Shown piece by piece: positions 8,339 to 17,545 of a DNA stretch of 64,000 bases (position 1 is its first letter; every line of letters starts with the position of its first letter). The position numbers and the translations under genes are program-made. Source of the DNA: Lysobacter sp. yr284. GTDB taxonomy: Bacteria; Pseudomonadota; Gammaproteobacteria; Xanthomonadales; Xanthomonadaceae. The stretch spans positions 992,001 through 1,056,000 of the forward strand of contig NZ_FNPT01000001.1 of NCBI RefSeq assembly GCF_900107375.1, in the 5' to 3' direction. The notes beneath the pieces were generated by a model. It worked only from the letters and a program-made list of their open reading frames with translations, made no database searches and was not told where the DNA came from.

Positions 8339-9017
8339 TCGCGACCCGCCCGGTCGCGGCGACGGCGGCCCGCGCCGCCGCGCCGGCGCGGGCGCCGCGC
8401 ACGAGGCCGGCACCCGCGCGTTGCTCGACGCCATCGTCGCCGGCGATCCGGACGAGGCGGTCAAGTTCGGCGACGTGTTCAACGGCCTGGGCAACCGCTC
8501 GTTCGGCATGTTGCTGTTCGTCTCCACCCTGCCCGCCTTCATCCCGATCCCGGGCGTCGGCGGCGCGATCAGCGGCCCGCTGGTGATCCTGGTCGGCCTG
8601 CAGCTGCTGATCGGCCTGCGCAAGCCGTGGCTGCCGGGCTTCATCGCCCGGCGCGGCCCGCACCGCAGCGCGCTGGCCAGGTTCCGCAACCTGCTGGCGC
8701 CGTGGCTGACCCGGCTGGAACGCTTCGTCAGCCCGCGCCTGCCGGCGCTGCTCGACCACCGCGCCGCCAGCGCCTGCACCGGCCTGCTGGTGGTGCTGGT
8801 CGGCGTGCTGCTGTCGCTGCCGATCCCGTTCACCAACTTCCTGTTCGGCGCGCTGCTGCTGTTGTTCGCCTTCGCCCTGCTCGAACGCGACGGCAAGCTG
8901 ATGCTGATCGCCTGGGCCGCCGGCGCGGCGGCGGTGGTGGTGTTCGGGATCCTGTCCGGCAGCCTGGTGCAGGCGATGACGGAGTGGATCGCGCTGGCTC
9001 GGGACAAGCTGGGCTGA
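8319..9017 (+). CDS. ExoD-like exopolysaccharide synthesis membrane protein
   Basis: 232 aa. After a 35-residue disordered, charged N-terminus come an ExoD-type start (GTRALLDAIVAGDPDEAVKF) and three to four hydrophobic segments (about 65-90, 145-165, 170-190, 195-220). The glycine/proline loop LPAFIPIPGVGGAISGP is typical of ExoD. ExoD proteins affect exopolysaccharide production in rhizobia by an unresolved mechanism. The ATG at 8319 lies inside the CorC-like gene, which implies translational coupling; a later start is possible because the first residues look unconserved. Confidence 0.78.
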   Translation: MTPPAADRDPPGRGDGGPRRRAGAGAAHEAGTRALLDAIVAGDPDEAVKFGDVFNGLGNRSFGMLLFVSTLPAFIPIPGVGGAISGPLVILVGLQLLIGLRKPWLPGFIARRGPHRSALARFRNLLAPWLTRLERFVSPRLPALLDHRAASACTGLLVVLVGVLLSLPIPFTNFLFGALLLLFAFALLERDGKLMLIAWAAGAAAVVVFGILSGSLVQAMTEWIALARDKLG

Positions 9018-9054
9018 GGACGTCGCGCAGGAAGCTTGCGACGTAGTCGGATTT

Positions 9055-9121
9055 GCGCAGTCGCGGCTCGCGCCGCTCCTACATGGGCTACCTGTAGGAG
9101 CGGCGCGAGCCGCGACCGCGA
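9055..9121. repeat. REP-like inverted pair 3
   Basis: Left arm GTCGCGGCTCGCGCCGCTCC and right arm GTAGGAGCGGCGCGAGCCGC separated by only a short loop (ACATGGGCTACCT). It has the same orientation as pair 2 and sits between converging genes. Confidence 0.85.
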
Positions 9122-9145
9122 ACCGACACCAACGGCGCAACCCGC

Positions 9146-11293
9146 CTACTTCGGCAACTGCGCCAGAAACTCCGCCGCCGGCACCGGGTGCCCGAGCCAA
9201 TACCCTTGCGCCAGGTCGCAACCGCGCTCGCGCAGCACCGCGTACTGGCCTTCCTTCTCCACCCCTTCGGCCACCACGATCACGCCCAGCGAGTGGGCCA
9301 TGGCGATGATCGCGGTGGTCAGGGCGAGGTCGTCGGGGTCGCGCAGCACGTCGGCGATGAAGCTGCGGTCGATCTTGACCCCGTCCACCGGCACCCGGCG
9401 CAGGTGGCTCAGGCCGGAGAAGCCGGTGCCGAAGTCGTCCAGCCAGACCTTGACCCCGCTCGCGCGCAGACGCGACAGCAAGGCGCTGGCGTGGACTTCG
9501 TCGCCGATCACCGCGGTCTCGGTCAGCTCCAGGTGCAGCCGCCACGGCGGCAGCTGGGTTTCCTGCAGGCAGGCGGCGACCACGTTGGGCAGGTCGCCGT
9601 TGCGCAGTTGGCGCGGGGAGACGTTGACCGAGACGAACAGCGGCTCAGCCTCCGGACGCGCGCGCTGCCACGACACCGCGTCCTCGCAGGCCGCGCGCAG
9701 CACCTGCGGGCCGAGGGTCTCGATCTGCCCGCTCTGCTCGGCCACGTCGATGAACACCGACGGCGCGATCAGGCCCTGCTCGGGATGCTTCCAGCGCAGC
9801 AAGGCCTCGGCGCCGACCATGACCCCGTCGCCGAGCCGGTACACCGGCTGGTAGGCCAGGCTCAGCTCGCCGCGGTCCCAGGCGCCGCGCAGCGCGTGTT
9901 CGAGCTGCACCCGCCGCTCCACCGCCTGGTCCATCGCGCGGCTGTAGAAGCGGTAGCAGTTCTTGCCGGCGACCTTGGCCTGGTACATGGCGATGTCGCC
10001 GTTCTTCATCAGCGAGGTCGCGCCGGCGGCGTCCTCGGGATACAGGGTCACGCCGATGGACGTGCCCAGGAACACCTGCCGCTCGTGCACCGCGATCGGC
10101 TGGCCGAGCTCGGCCACCAGCGCCTCGGCCAGGCGGGTCGCGGCCTCGCGCGCCGCGCCGGGCCGGCCGGCCTCGCCGCCGCCCTCCACCAGCATCACGA
10201 ACTCGTCGCCGCCGAAGCGCGCCAGCAGCGCGCTGTCGCCGCCGACCCGCTCGACCGTGGCGGCGATGCGCTGCGCGCACTGCAGCAGCACCTCGTCGCC
10301 GGCGTCGTGGCCGAGGGTGTCGTTGACCCGCTTGAAGTCGTCGATGTCGGCGAACAGCAGCGCCAGCTGGCCGTGGCCGCCGTCGAGCTGCTGCAGGCGC
10401 TGGTCCAGCGCCTCGCGGAACGCCAGCCGGTTGGCCAGCCCGGTCAGCGAGTCGGTGTAGGCCATGCGGCGGATGTCGCGGTCGTGGCGCGCCAGCGACT
10501 GGCTCATGCGGCTGAAGGCGCGCATCAGGTCGCCGACTTCGTCGTTGTGGCGGGCCGCGTCGGAATCGTCGAACTGGCCGAAGCGGCCGTCCTCGATCGC
10601 GTGCGCGGCTTCGGCCAGTTCGCGGATCGGCCGCACCAGCCAGCGCTGGATCAGCCACAGCATCGCCGCGCCCAGCGCCAGCAGGCCCAGGCTCAGCAGC
10701 CCCACCCACAGCAACTGCAGCCGGCCGAGCGCGTCCAGGCGCTGGCGCAGTTCGTCCAGCGCGCTGTCCTGGTAGGCGCGCATGGCCTTGAGGTCGTAGC
10801 CCACGCGCACCCCGCCCAGGCGCTGCTGGCCGATCTTGATCGGCGCGGACACGTCGAAGTTGTTCTCGCCCCACTGCGCGAGCAGGCGCTGCGAGGCCAC
10901 GATCCGCGCCGCCATCGCATCGTCCATGCGCTTGCCGTAGCTGGGGATCGCCTCGCTGCCGTCGTGGACGATGTTGCCGTCGTTGTCGTAGACCACGACA
11001 TAGCGCACGCCGGGGTTGGCCATGGCCGCGCGGCCGAGTTCGCCGATCGCGTCGAGGTCGAAGTAGTACAGCGGATTGGTCAGCGAGCCGGCGAGCTGGG
11101 CCACCTCGCCCTCGCCGTGGCGGCGCAGGCTGGCGACGAAGCTGTCGCGCATCGCGTCGCGGCTGACCCCGACCACCGCGCTCTGGATCCGCTCCTGGCG
11201 CAGCAGCAGCAGGGTGATCAGCACCGCCACCACCAGCAGGGCCAGGCCCATGATCGACAGGAACTTGGCCTGCAGGCCGCGCGGCGATTTCAT
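9146..11293 (-). CDS. Membrane GGDEF-EAL cyclic-di-GMP protein with HAMP
   Basis: 715 aa. It has an N-terminal transmembrane helix (about 14-33), a periplasmic sensor region (35-170), a second helix (about 185-205) and a HAMP linker around PIRELAEAAHAIEDGRFGQF. The GGDEF domain has an intact RFGGDEF loop. The EAL domain has intact GAEALLRW and DDFGTGFSGL motifs, followed by VDGVKIDRSFI. Both catalytic signatures are conserved, so it could make or degrade c-di-GMP. The ATG at 11293 overlaps the stop of the upstream PhnD-like gene (ATGA), so the binding protein and this enzyme are probably one signalling unit. A much longer open frame upstream is a shadow of that gene. Confidence 0.92.
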   Translation of the reverse strand: MKSPRGLQAKFLSIMGLALLVVAVLITLLLLRQERIQSAVVGVSRDAMRDSFVASLRRHGEGEVAQLAGSLTNPLYYFDLDAIGELGRAAMANPGVRYVVVYDNDGNIVHDGSEAIPSYGKRMDDAMAARIVASQRLLAQWGENNFDVSAPIKIGQQRLGGVRVGYDLKAMRAYQDSALDELRQRLDALGRLQLLWVGLLSLGLLALGAAMLWLIQRWLVRPIRELAEAAHAIEDGRFGQFDDSDAARHNDEVGDLMRAFSRMSQSLARHDRDIRRMAYTDSLTGLANRLAFREALDQRLQQLDGGHGQLALLFADIDDFKRVNDTLGHDAGDEVLLQCAQRIAATVERVGGDSALLARFGGDEFVMLVEGGGEAGRPGAAREAATRLAEALVAELGQPIAVHERQVFLGTSIGVTLYPEDAAGATSLMKNGDIAMYQAKVAGKNCYRFYSRAMDQAVERRVQLEHALRGAWDRGELSLAYQPVYRLGDGVMVGAEALLRWKHPEQGLIAPSVFIDVAEQSGQIETLGPQVLRAACEDAVSWQRARPEAEPLFVSVNVSPRQLRNGDLPNVVAACLQETQLPPWRLHLELTETAVIGDEVHASALLSRLRASGVKVWLDDFGTGFSGLSHLRRVPVDGVKIDRSFIADVLRDPDDLALTTAIIAMAHSLGVIVVAEGVEKEGQYAVLRERGCDLAQGYWLGHPVPAAEFLAQLPK

Positions 11294-12264
11294 TCCACCT
11301 CCGCGCGCACCTGCGCCACGCCGTGGCCGATGCGGTCGAGCGCGCGCTGCGAGGCCGGATCGACCGGCATGAAGCGGGTGGTCTTGAAGAAACGCAGCAG
11401 CGCCTCGCCGGCGTCGGGATCGCCGGCCGCATCCAGCAGCACTTCGCGCAGGCGCGCGCTGACCTTCGGGTCCAGGCCCGGCCGCACCAGCTCCAGCGCG
11501 CGCGGGTAGTCGGCGCTGCGGCCGATCAGCACCAGGTCGCGGCGGAACGCCTCGGGCACCCGGCGCGGGTTGTCCCAGTCCAGGTTGCTCATGACCCCGG
11601 CATCGACCAGGCGCTTGTGCACCCAGGTGGCGATGTTGAGTTCCGAGCGCGCGAACAGGTAGCCGACCGCGCCGCGGTTGATGCGGTCGGTCGGCGACAG
11701 CAGGATCTCCAGGCGCAGGCCGCGTTCGAGCAAGGTCGCGGCGGGCACGAAGTAGGCGCTGGTCGAGGACGGGCGCTGGAAGGCGACGTTGTGGCCGCTG
11801 AGATCGTCGAGCGAGCGCAGGCCGCTGTCGCGGCGGGCGAAGAACACGCTGTGGTAGTGGCTCACGCCGTCGCGCTCGGTCAGCAGCAGCGGCTGCGCGC
11901 CGGCGCGCTGGCGCAGCAGCATCGCGGTGCCGGCGGTCTCGCTGACCCAGTCGACCCGGCCGCGGCGCAGGTAGCTGCCCATCTGCTGGGCGTCCTTGGC
12001 CATCAGGATCCGGCCCTCGCGGATGCCGACCCCGGCCATGCGCGGGACCACGTAGTCCAGCAACGGCTTGAGCTGCTCGTAATGGGCCTTGGGATCGTCG
12101 CTGATCCGGCCCAGCACCAGCACGTGGGCGTCGGGGTCGTCGCCGTGGCCGTGGCCGGCGCGCTCGTGCGGCGCCGGCGACGCGGCGGCCGGACCCCAGG
12201 CCCCGGACAGGACCAGTCCGAACAGCAACGCCAAACGCCAAGCTCTAGCGACCAATCGCATCAT
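11290..12264 (-). CDS. Periplasmic PhnD-like substrate-binding protein
   Basis: 324 aa. A signal peptide (MMRLVARAWRL, hydrophobic core, cleavage near AAA-SPA) precedes a phosphonate/phosphite-type binding domain. Recognisable segments are LDYVVPRMAGVGIREGRI, DWVSETAGTAMLLRQ, SLDDLSGHNVAFQ and SSTSAYFVPAATLLERG. No ABC transporter genes are nearby. Instead it is coupled by ATGA to a GGDEF-EAL membrane protein, so it more likely acts as a ligand sensor that reports to c-di-GMP turnover than as an uptake component. Start chosen at the tandem ATGATG (12264 or 12261), with GAGG just upstream. Ligand unknown. Confidence 0.85.
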   Translation of the reverse strand: MMRLVARAWRLALLFGLVLSGAWGPAAASPAPHERAGHGHGDDPDAHVLVLGRISDDPKAHYEQLKPLLDYVVPRMAGVGIREGRILMAKDAQQMGSYLRRGRVDWVSETAGTAMLLRQRAGAQPLLLTERDGVSHYHSVFFARRDSGLRSLDDLSGHNVAFQRPSSTSAYFVPAATLLERGLRLEILLSPTDRINRGAVGYLFARSELNIATWVHKRLVDAGVMSNLDWDNPRRVPEAFRRDLVLIGRSADYPRALELVRPGLDPKVSARLREVLLDAAGDPDAGEALLRFFKTTRFMPVDPASQRALDRIGHGVAQVRAEVE

Positions 12265-12403
12265 CCTCGCCGAGCGGATCGGCACACCGCAGCGGCAGCG
12301 TAATCGAAACGGCGGGGCGGCCGATAGTTCGGCCGCGCCGGCCCGCAGGGCGCGGCGCCGCGACCGGCGTCGCGGCGACCGCGGGGCCAACGCCGCCGGC
12401 GCG

Positions 12404-13324
12404 TCAGCGCTTGTTCGCGGCGGCCAGCAGCATCGCGGTGCGTTCCACGTCGGCCAGCACGCCGCGCAGCAGGCGCACCTCGCGCTCGTCGAGCTGCGCG
12501 CGCAGGAACAGCCGGCGCAGCTTGTGCATCGCCGCCTCGGGCGTGCGCCCCTTGTGGAAGTCGATCGCGTCCAGAGCCTGGCCGAGCTGGCCGAAGAAGC
12601 CTTCCATCTGGGCGTGGCTGGCCGGCGGCTCGCGGCGGTCGCCGCCGTCGCCCACGACCGCGGCCGCGACCGACGGCGCAGGCGCCGACGCGGACGCCGG
12701 CGCGGTCGCCGCCAGCGAGGCCATGCGCAGCTCGTAGCTGAGCACCTGCACCGCCGCGGCGAGGTTCAGCGAGCTGTAGGCCGGGTTGGCCGGGATGTGC
12801 ACGGCGGCGTGGCACAACTGCAATTCGTGGTTCTCAAGGCCGGTGCGCTCGCGCCCGAACACCAGCGCGACTTCGCCGCCGGCGCGGGCGCGGGCCTCGC
12901 ACAGCGCCGCGGCCTGGCGCGGGTCGAACTGCTCCAGGGCGATGCGCCGGCTGCGCGCGGTGCAGCCGAGCACGAAATGGCAGTCGGCCACGGCGGCGGC
13001 CAGGTCCGGGACGATGGCGGCCGCGGCCAGGACGTCGTCGGCGCCGGCGGCCAGGGCGTAGCTGTCGCGGTCCGGGGCCTTTTCCGGCGCCGCCAGGATC
13101 AGCCGCGACAGACCCATGGTCTTCATCGCCCGCGCCGCCGAGCCGATGTTGCCGGGGTGCTGGGTGCCGACCAGGACGACGCGGATCCGGGCCAGGGCCG
13201 GGTCGACGGCGGCGGGTTCCTCGCCGCCGGCCGGGCCGGGCGCGGGCGCCGGCGCAGCCTCGGGCGGGTTGGCGTTTTCGGTCGCCTGGGCGGCCGGGAA
13301 GGGTTCGCGGGGATCGTGATTCAT
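12404..13324 (-). CDS. trmJ: tRNA (cytidine/uridine-32-2'-O)-methyltransferase TrmJ
   Basis: 306 aa. The SPOUT/TrmH signature VRVVLVGTQHPGNIGSAARA begins near residue 48. VFGRERTGLENHEL and VHIPANPAYSSLNLAAAVQV follow; these form the knotted SAM-binding site. The first 45 residues are a Pro/Ala-rich extension and could be trimmed if a later start is used. The enzyme 2'-O-methylates position 32 of several tRNAs. It is divergent from suhB with a 97-base gap, the common neighbourhood in Xanthomonadaceae. Confidence 0.9.
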   Translation of the reverse strand: MNHDPREPFPAAQATENANPPEAAPAPAPGPAGGEEPAAVDPALARIRVVLVGTQHPGNIGSAARAMKTMGLSRLILAAPEKAPDRDSYALAAGADDVLAAAAIVPDLAAAVADCHFVLGCTARSRRIALEQFDPRQAAALCEARARAGGEVALVFGRERTGLENHELQLCHAAVHIPANPAYSSLNLAAAVQVLSYELRMASLAATAPASASAPAPSVAAAVVGDGGDRREPPASHAQMEGFFGQLGQALDAIDFHKGRTPEAAMHKLRRLFLRAQLDEREVRLLRGVLADVERTAMLLAAANKR

Positions 13325-13421
13325 GCGCAGATGGTAAACTCCCCGCCCCGGCCACAGGCGCCGGCCCGCTCTTTCCCCCCGTCAGCCGTCCCCACCTCAT
13401 TCCGTCCGAGGCCGTAAAGCC

Positions 13422-14240
13422 ATGCAGAAACCCGCCGTCACCCTCATGGTCAAGGCCGCCCGCGCCGCCGGCAACATCCTGTTGCGCCACATGCACCGCC
13501 TGGACGCGCTCAACGTGGTGGAGAAGGACCGCATGGACTACGCCAGCGAAGTCGATCGCTTGGCCGAAGCGGAGATCATCAAGGAATTCCGCCGCGCCAC
13601 GCCCGACCACGCCATCCTCGGCGAAGAGCACGGCCCGATCGGCCAGTCGCGCAACACCTGGGTCATCGATCCGCTCGACGGCACCAGCAACTACCTGCAC
13701 GGCATCCCGCATTTCTGCGTGTCGATCGCGCTGTGCGAAAACGGCGAGCCGACCCACGGCGTGATCTTCGACCCGCTGCGCAACGACCTGTTCACCGCCA
13801 GCCGCGGCAGCGGCATGCAGCTCAACGAAAAGCGCGTGCGCATCGCCGACCGCAAGGACCTCGGCGGCGCGATGCTGATCACCGGCTTCCCGCCGCGCGA
13901 ACGCGCCCGCGCCAGCGCCCACCTCAAGTGCCTGGACAACCTGCTGCTCGACGCCGAGGACGTGCGCCGCACCGGTTCGGCCGCGCTCGACCTGGCCTAC
14001 GTCGCCTGCGGCCGCGCCGACGCCTACTTCGAAGCCGGCCTGAAGCCGTGGGACGTGGCGGCCGGCGTGCTGATGGTGCGCGAGGCCGGCGGCAAGGTCA
14101 CCGACTTCAAGGGCCGCGGCACCGGGCCGATGGACAACCGCGGCTTGCAGCCGCGCCAGATCGTCGCCGGCAACCTGCGCGTGGCCGAGGCGCTGCAGCA
14201 GCGGATCGTGAACACCGGCTACGCCGCCGCGTTCGACTGA
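13422..14240 (+). CDS. suhB: Inositol-1-monophosphatase SuhB
   Basis: 272 aa. Metal-binding motifs of the family are present: GEEHG near 68-72, [19 protein letters not shown] near 82-100, and the C-terminal [17 protein letters not shown]. The family hydrolyses inositol monophosphate using magnesium. In Enterobacteria SuhB also joins the rRNA antitermination complex, which is probably the more general role. The ATG at 13422 follows the divergent trmJ promoter region; an intrinsic terminator lies 38 bases downstream of the stop. Confidence 0.93.
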   Translation: MQKPAVTLMVKAARAAGNILLRHMHRLDALNVVEKDRMDYASEVDRLAEAEIIKEFRRATPDHAILGEEHGPIGQSRNTWVIDPLDGTSNYLHGIPHFCVSIALCENGEPTHGVIFDPLRNDLFTASRGSGMQLNEKRVRIADRKDLGGAMLITGFPPRERARASAHLKCLDNLLLDAEDVRRTGSAALDLAYVACGRADAYFEAGLKPWDVAAGVLMVREAGGKVTDFKGRGTGPMDNRGLQPRQIVAGNLRVAEALQQRIVNTGYAAAFD

Positions 14241-14277
14241 GCCGGCGCGCCGGTCTGGCGCCATCCACGCGAAACCG

Positions 14278-14305
14278 AAACGCCGCGCCCGTCGCGGCGT
14301 TTTTC
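14278..14305 (+). terminator. Intrinsic terminator after suhB
   Basis: AAACGCCGCG-CCCGT-CGCGGCGTTTTT: a 10-bp stem followed by T5. Confidence 0.85.
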
Positions 14306-14417
14306 GTTGCCGCGCAGCTCAGCGCGGGTGCGGCGCGTCGGCGTCGTCCGACCGCAGCGAAGCGCCCGCGCCGGTCGATTCCGATTCATCGCCGAATCCG
14401 GTCCGCGCCATGGCGCC

Positions 14418-15293
14418 TCACCCCGCCCGCGCCGTCACCACCCAGATCGCCCCGCCGACTTCGAGCCCGTGGTCGTCGGCCAGTTCCAGCAACGAGGCGC
14501 GGATCGCGCCGCGCGCCTGGGCCTGGACCTGCTCGCTCTGCGGCTCCAGCAGCCGCGCGATCGGCCCGACCCGGAACACCTGCTCCATCGCGTCGTCGGC
14601 CATCGCCTCGCGGCTGGCGCCGCGGCCGAGGTAGAACGGCGTGGCGAACGGCGCCAGTTCGACCTGCGCGAAACCGGCCGCGGCCAGCACCTCGCGGATG
14701 TGGTCCGGATCGCTGAACGCGAACGGCCCCGGCTGGCGCGTGTCCACCGGCGCGCGCTCGAGGATGTGCGCGATCGCGGCCAGCGGCCGCTCGTACCAGT
14801 CGTTGAGTTGCGGGTCCTGCCAGCAGGCGAAGGCGATGCGGCCGCCGGGCTTGAGGGTCTTGTGCAGTTCGGCGAAGGCGGCCGCCGGGTCGTCGAAGAA
14901 CATCACGCCGAAACGCGAGAACAACAAATCGAAGCGCTGCGGCGCGAACGGCGGCCGGCTGGCGTCGGCCTCGAGGAATTCGACCGCCAGGCCGAGCGCG
15001 GCGGCGCGTTCGCGCGCGCGGCCGAGCAAGGGCGCGGAGATGTCGATGCCGGTCGCCGCGCCGTCGGGGCCGACCGCGCGCGCCAGTTCGAACGTGGTCG
15101 CGCCGGCGCCGCAGCCGATGTCGAGTACGCATTCGCCGGGCTGCGGCGCGGCCGCGGCGAACGCGGCGCGGCCGTAGGCGGCGGTGCGTTCGTCGAGCCA
15201 GTCGTTGTAGGCCAGCCAGCGCAGGCCGACCGCGCCGTTCCAGTACTCGATCTGTTCCGCGTTCGGCGGCGCGTCGGGGATGGGCGTGTCCAA
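14418..15293 (-). CDS. SAM-dependent methyltransferase, class I
   Basis: 291 aa. SAM motif I is VLDIGCGAGATTFELARAVG near residue 56, the acidic end of strand 2 is GIDIS, and a ubiquinone/methyltransferase-11 type core follows (SRFGVMFFDDPAAAFAELHK, LKPGGRIAFACWQDP). The substrate cannot be told. The start is TTG at 15293: GGAGA lies five bases upstream, no better ATG precedes the conserved core, and the first residues (DTPIPDAPPNAEQIEYWNG) resemble those of homologues. It lies 18 bases from the next upstream minus-strand gene and may be co-transcribed with it. Confidence 0.85.
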   Translation of the reverse strand: MDTPIPDAPPNAEQIEYWNGAVGLRWLAYNDWLDERTAAYGRAAFAAAAPQPGECVLDIGCGAGATTFELARAVGPDGAATGIDISAPLLGRARERAAALGLAVEFLEADASRPPFAPQRFDLLFSRFGVMFFDDPAAAFAELHKTLKPGGRIAFACWQDPQLNDWYERPLAAIAHILERAPVDTRQPGPFAFSDPDHIREVLAAAGFAQVELAPFATPFYLGRGASREAMADDAMEQVFRVGPIARLLEPQSEQVQAQARGAIRASLLELADDHGLEVGGAIWVVTARAG

Positions 15294-15311
15294 GTCGGTC
15301 TCCGTTGGCGC

Positions 15312-15773
15312 TCAGCGCTTGAGGGTGCGGGCGTGGGCGAGCAGCCCCGGCGTGGCCCGGATCCAGCCCACGCTGTCGTCGGTCAGGTACCAGCGCCCGT
15401 CGGGCGTGCGGCTGAGGTTGAGAATGTAGTCGCCGCCGTCGGGCGGCCGGCTCGGCTGCTCCTGGGTGACTTCGAAATCGAATTCGCCCGGCGGATCGCC
15501 CTTGAAGGTTTCCAGCGCGCGGGCGCGGATGCGGAACGTGCGATACCCCAGGCGGCCGTCGCTGCCGTGATGATCGGCGACGGCCTGCGCGCCGAGCAGG
15601 CGCGCATGCACGCTGAGCGCCGAACGTTGCTGGAAATAGGCGATGTCGCGCTTGAAGAACGCCTCGTCGTGCGCTTGCGCGAACGCGGCGCCGGCCGCGG
15701 CGAACGTCGCGGCGGCCAAGACCCAACCCAGCGCGTGCGCGCGCCCTCGCATCGCCGTCGTATCCGACTTCAT
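15312..15773 (-). CDS. Secreted hypothetical protein
   Basis: 153 aa. A signal peptide spans about residues 1-33 (basic start, hydrophobic LGWVLAAATFAAAGAAFA, AQA cleavage). The mature part is a single domain rich in beta propensity, with FRIRARALETFKGDPPGEFDFEV. No family was recognised. The ATG at 15773 has AAGGA upstream. It precedes the methyltransferase by 18 bases on the same strand. Confidence 0.65.
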   Translation of the reverse strand: MKSDTTAMRGRAHALGWVLAAATFAAAGAAFAQAHDEAFFKRDIAYFQQRSALSVHARLLGAQAVADHHGSDGRLGYRTFRIRARALETFKGDPPGEFDFEVTQEQPSRPPDGGDYILNLSRTPDGRWYLTDDSVGWIRATPGLLAHARTLKR

Positions 15774-15864
15774 ACCGATCCTTGTGCGGCCGTAGCCGAA
15801 GCAGTCTTTCGCGAAGCGGCGGCGGGGTCAATCGCAGCGACGCCGCAGGCCAGCGACGGCCTCG

Positions 15865-15957
15865 CCGCGCAAGCCGCGACCGCGCAGCCCACGCTCGCGG
15901 CGAAAACCGCGCCGCAGCGGTGCCGTCGCGGTCGCGGCTCGCGCCGCTGCTACACCG
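15865..15957. repeat. Degraded REP-like pair 4
   Basis: The left arm keeps only CGCAAGCCGCGACCGCGCA. The right arm GTCGCGGTCGCGGCTCGCGC continues to GCTGCTACA, with one change from the core. It is a decayed member of the same repeat family. Confidence 0.65.
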
Positions 15958-15972
15958 GGGCGGCGGCTGCGT

Positions 15973-16374
15973 TCACTCGGCCGGGTCCTCCGTGCGACCC
16001 GGCCCCTGGCGATCGCGCTCGTAACGCCGGGTATGCGCGAACGCCGGCAGCCAGGATTCGCGGCGGATCGTCCACAACTCGTAGGTCGGCACGAACCGGT
16101 CCGGCGCGTCCATCGCGCCCAGGTGCACCTCGATCTCGTCGCCGGAACGGCCGAACACCGACGAGCCGCAGTCCGGGCAGAAGTGCCGGCCGGCGTAGGC
16201 GCGCGTCTGGCCCTCGATTGCGACGGCGGTGTCGGGGTAGATCGCCGAGGCATGGAACAGCGCGCCGTGGTGCTTGCGGCAATCCAGGCAGTGGCAGACG
16301 CCGATGCGGTACGGGCGGCCGCTCGCGACCAGGCGGACCTTGCCGCACAGGCAACCTGCAGTGACTGGGTCCAT
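15973..16374 (-). CDS. GFA / CENP-V family zinc protein
   Basis: 133 aa. The family zinc ligands are all visible: CLCGKVR at the N-terminus, CHCLDCRKHHGA near 30 and FCPDCGSSVF near 70. The family is named for a glutathione-dependent formaldehyde-activating enzyme, but most members have no proven activity. The open frame runs upstream, but the family begins at GCLCGKVRL, so I use the ATG at 16374. No obvious operon partner. Confidence 0.88.
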   Translation of the reverse strand: MDPVTAGCLCGKVRLVASGRPYRIGVCHCLDCRKHHGALFHASAIYPDTAVAIEGQTRAYAGRHFCPDCGSSVFGRSGDEIEVHLGAMDAPDRFVPTYELWTIRRESWLPAFAHTRRYERDRQGPGRTEDPAE

Positions 16375-16510
16375 GGAGGCGCCTTCCGATCGGACGGCCC
16401 GCAGGCCGGTGCCGCCACCATAGCGCCGCCGCGATCGTGCGTGCGGGCCTGCGCCGCAGAACGGCCGCGCTAGGCAAACGCGGGCAGGGCCGCCATCCGC
16501 CCGCGCCAAC

Positions 16511-16540
16511 GAAAAAGGCCGCGCTTGCGCGCGGCCTTTT
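16511..16540 (-). terminator. Intrinsic terminator after secF
   Basis: GGCCGCGC-TTGC-GCGCGGCC stem with A5 on the plus-strand left side, giving a U-run for the minus-strand secD-secF transcript. T4 on the other side allows weak bidirectional use. Confidence 0.8.
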
Positions 16541-16564
16541 CCGGGTTACGGATGCGAACGCCGC

Positions 16565-17530
16565 TTACGGCCGGCGCGCCAGCGCCGCGTCGTCCTTGGC
16601 TTTCGGCATCAGGTCCTGCTTGGAGACCTTGAGCAGGCCCAGGGTCAGCAGCGGACAGGCGACGAAGATCGAGGACACGGTGCCGATGATGATGCCCAGC
16701 ATCTGCGACTCGGCCATGCCGCGCAGCGAGCCGCCGCCGTACAGGTACAGCGAGACCACGGTCAGGAAGGCCACGAACGAGGTGATGATGGTGCGCGACA
16801 GGGTCTGGTTGATCGACTTGTTCAGCACCGTCTCGGGGTCGGCGCGCATGGTGCGGAAGTTCTCGCGCACGCGGTCGAACACCACGATGGTGTCGTTGAT
16901 CGAGTAGCCCATCACCGACAGGATGCCGGCCAGCACGGTCAGGTCGAACTCGTGCCCGCTGATGGCGAACCAGCCGGCCACCACGATCACGTCGTGCAGG
17001 GTGGTGATGATCGCCGCCACCGCGAACTTCCATTCGAAGCGGAAGGCGATGTAGATCAGGAAGCCCACCACCACGAACACCAGCGCGTACAGGCCCTTGA
17101 GCGCCAGTTCCTTGCCGACCTGCGGGCCGACGAACTCGTTGCGCACGATCTTGGCGCTGCCGCCGTTGCTGGCGATGGCCTTGGTCACCGCCTCGGCCGC
17201 GTGCGCGGTGGCGGCGTCGCCGCTCTCGCCCTCGCGCGGCTGCAGGCGGATCAGCAGTTGGTTGCCGGAACCGTAGGTCTGCACCTGGGCGCTGTCGTAG
17301 CCGTCGGCGGCGAGCTTCTCGCGCACCGCGTCCAGCGGCATCGCCTTGTCCAGCTGCGCCTCGATCAGGTTGCCGCCGGTGAAGTCCAGGGCGTAGTTGA
17401 AACCGCGCGTGCCCATCGCGCCGATGGCGACGAACATGATTATCGCCGCGACCGCGATGGAGATCCATCGCAGGCGCATGAAATCGATGTTGGCGTCGTT
17501 GGGCAGCAGCGTCAGCGGGAAAATCTTCAT
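16565..17530 (-). CDS. secF: Protein translocase subunit SecF
   Basis: 321 aa. It has the SecF pattern: an N-terminal helix, then ALDFTGGNLIEAQLD, a periplasmic P1 segment and five more helices. Helix 4 carries the conserved VMGYSINDTIVVFDRVREN. SecF pairs with SecD to use the proton gradient in late steps of Sec export. The stop of secD lies 15 bases upstream, in the same operon. Confidence 0.96.
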   Translation of the reverse strand: MKIFPLTLLPNDANIDFMRLRWISIAVAAIIMFVAIGAMGTRGFNYALDFTGGNLIEAQLDKAMPLDAVREKLAADGYDSAQVQTYGSGNQLLIRLQPREGESGDAATAHAAEAVTKAIASNGGSAKIVRNEFVGPQVGKELALKGLYALVFVVVGFLIYIAFRFEWKFAVAAIITTLHDVIVVAGWFAISGHEFDLTVLAGILSVMGYSINDTIVVFDRVRENFRTMRADPETVLNKSINQTLSRTIITSFVAFLTVVSLYLYGGGSLRGMAESQMLGIIIGTVSSIFVACPLLTLGLLKVSKQDLMPKAKDDAALARRP

Positions 17531-17545
17531 GTCAGGGTTCTCCCG

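Noticed and set aside
6830..9007. A 725-aa minus-strand frame opposite the CorC-like and ExoD-like genes
   Set aside because: No domain or ribosome site. The plus-strand genes are well supported.
11290..12264. Phosphonate ABC transporter component
   Set aside because: There are no permease or ATPase genes nearby and the coupled gene is a GGDEF-EAL enzyme.
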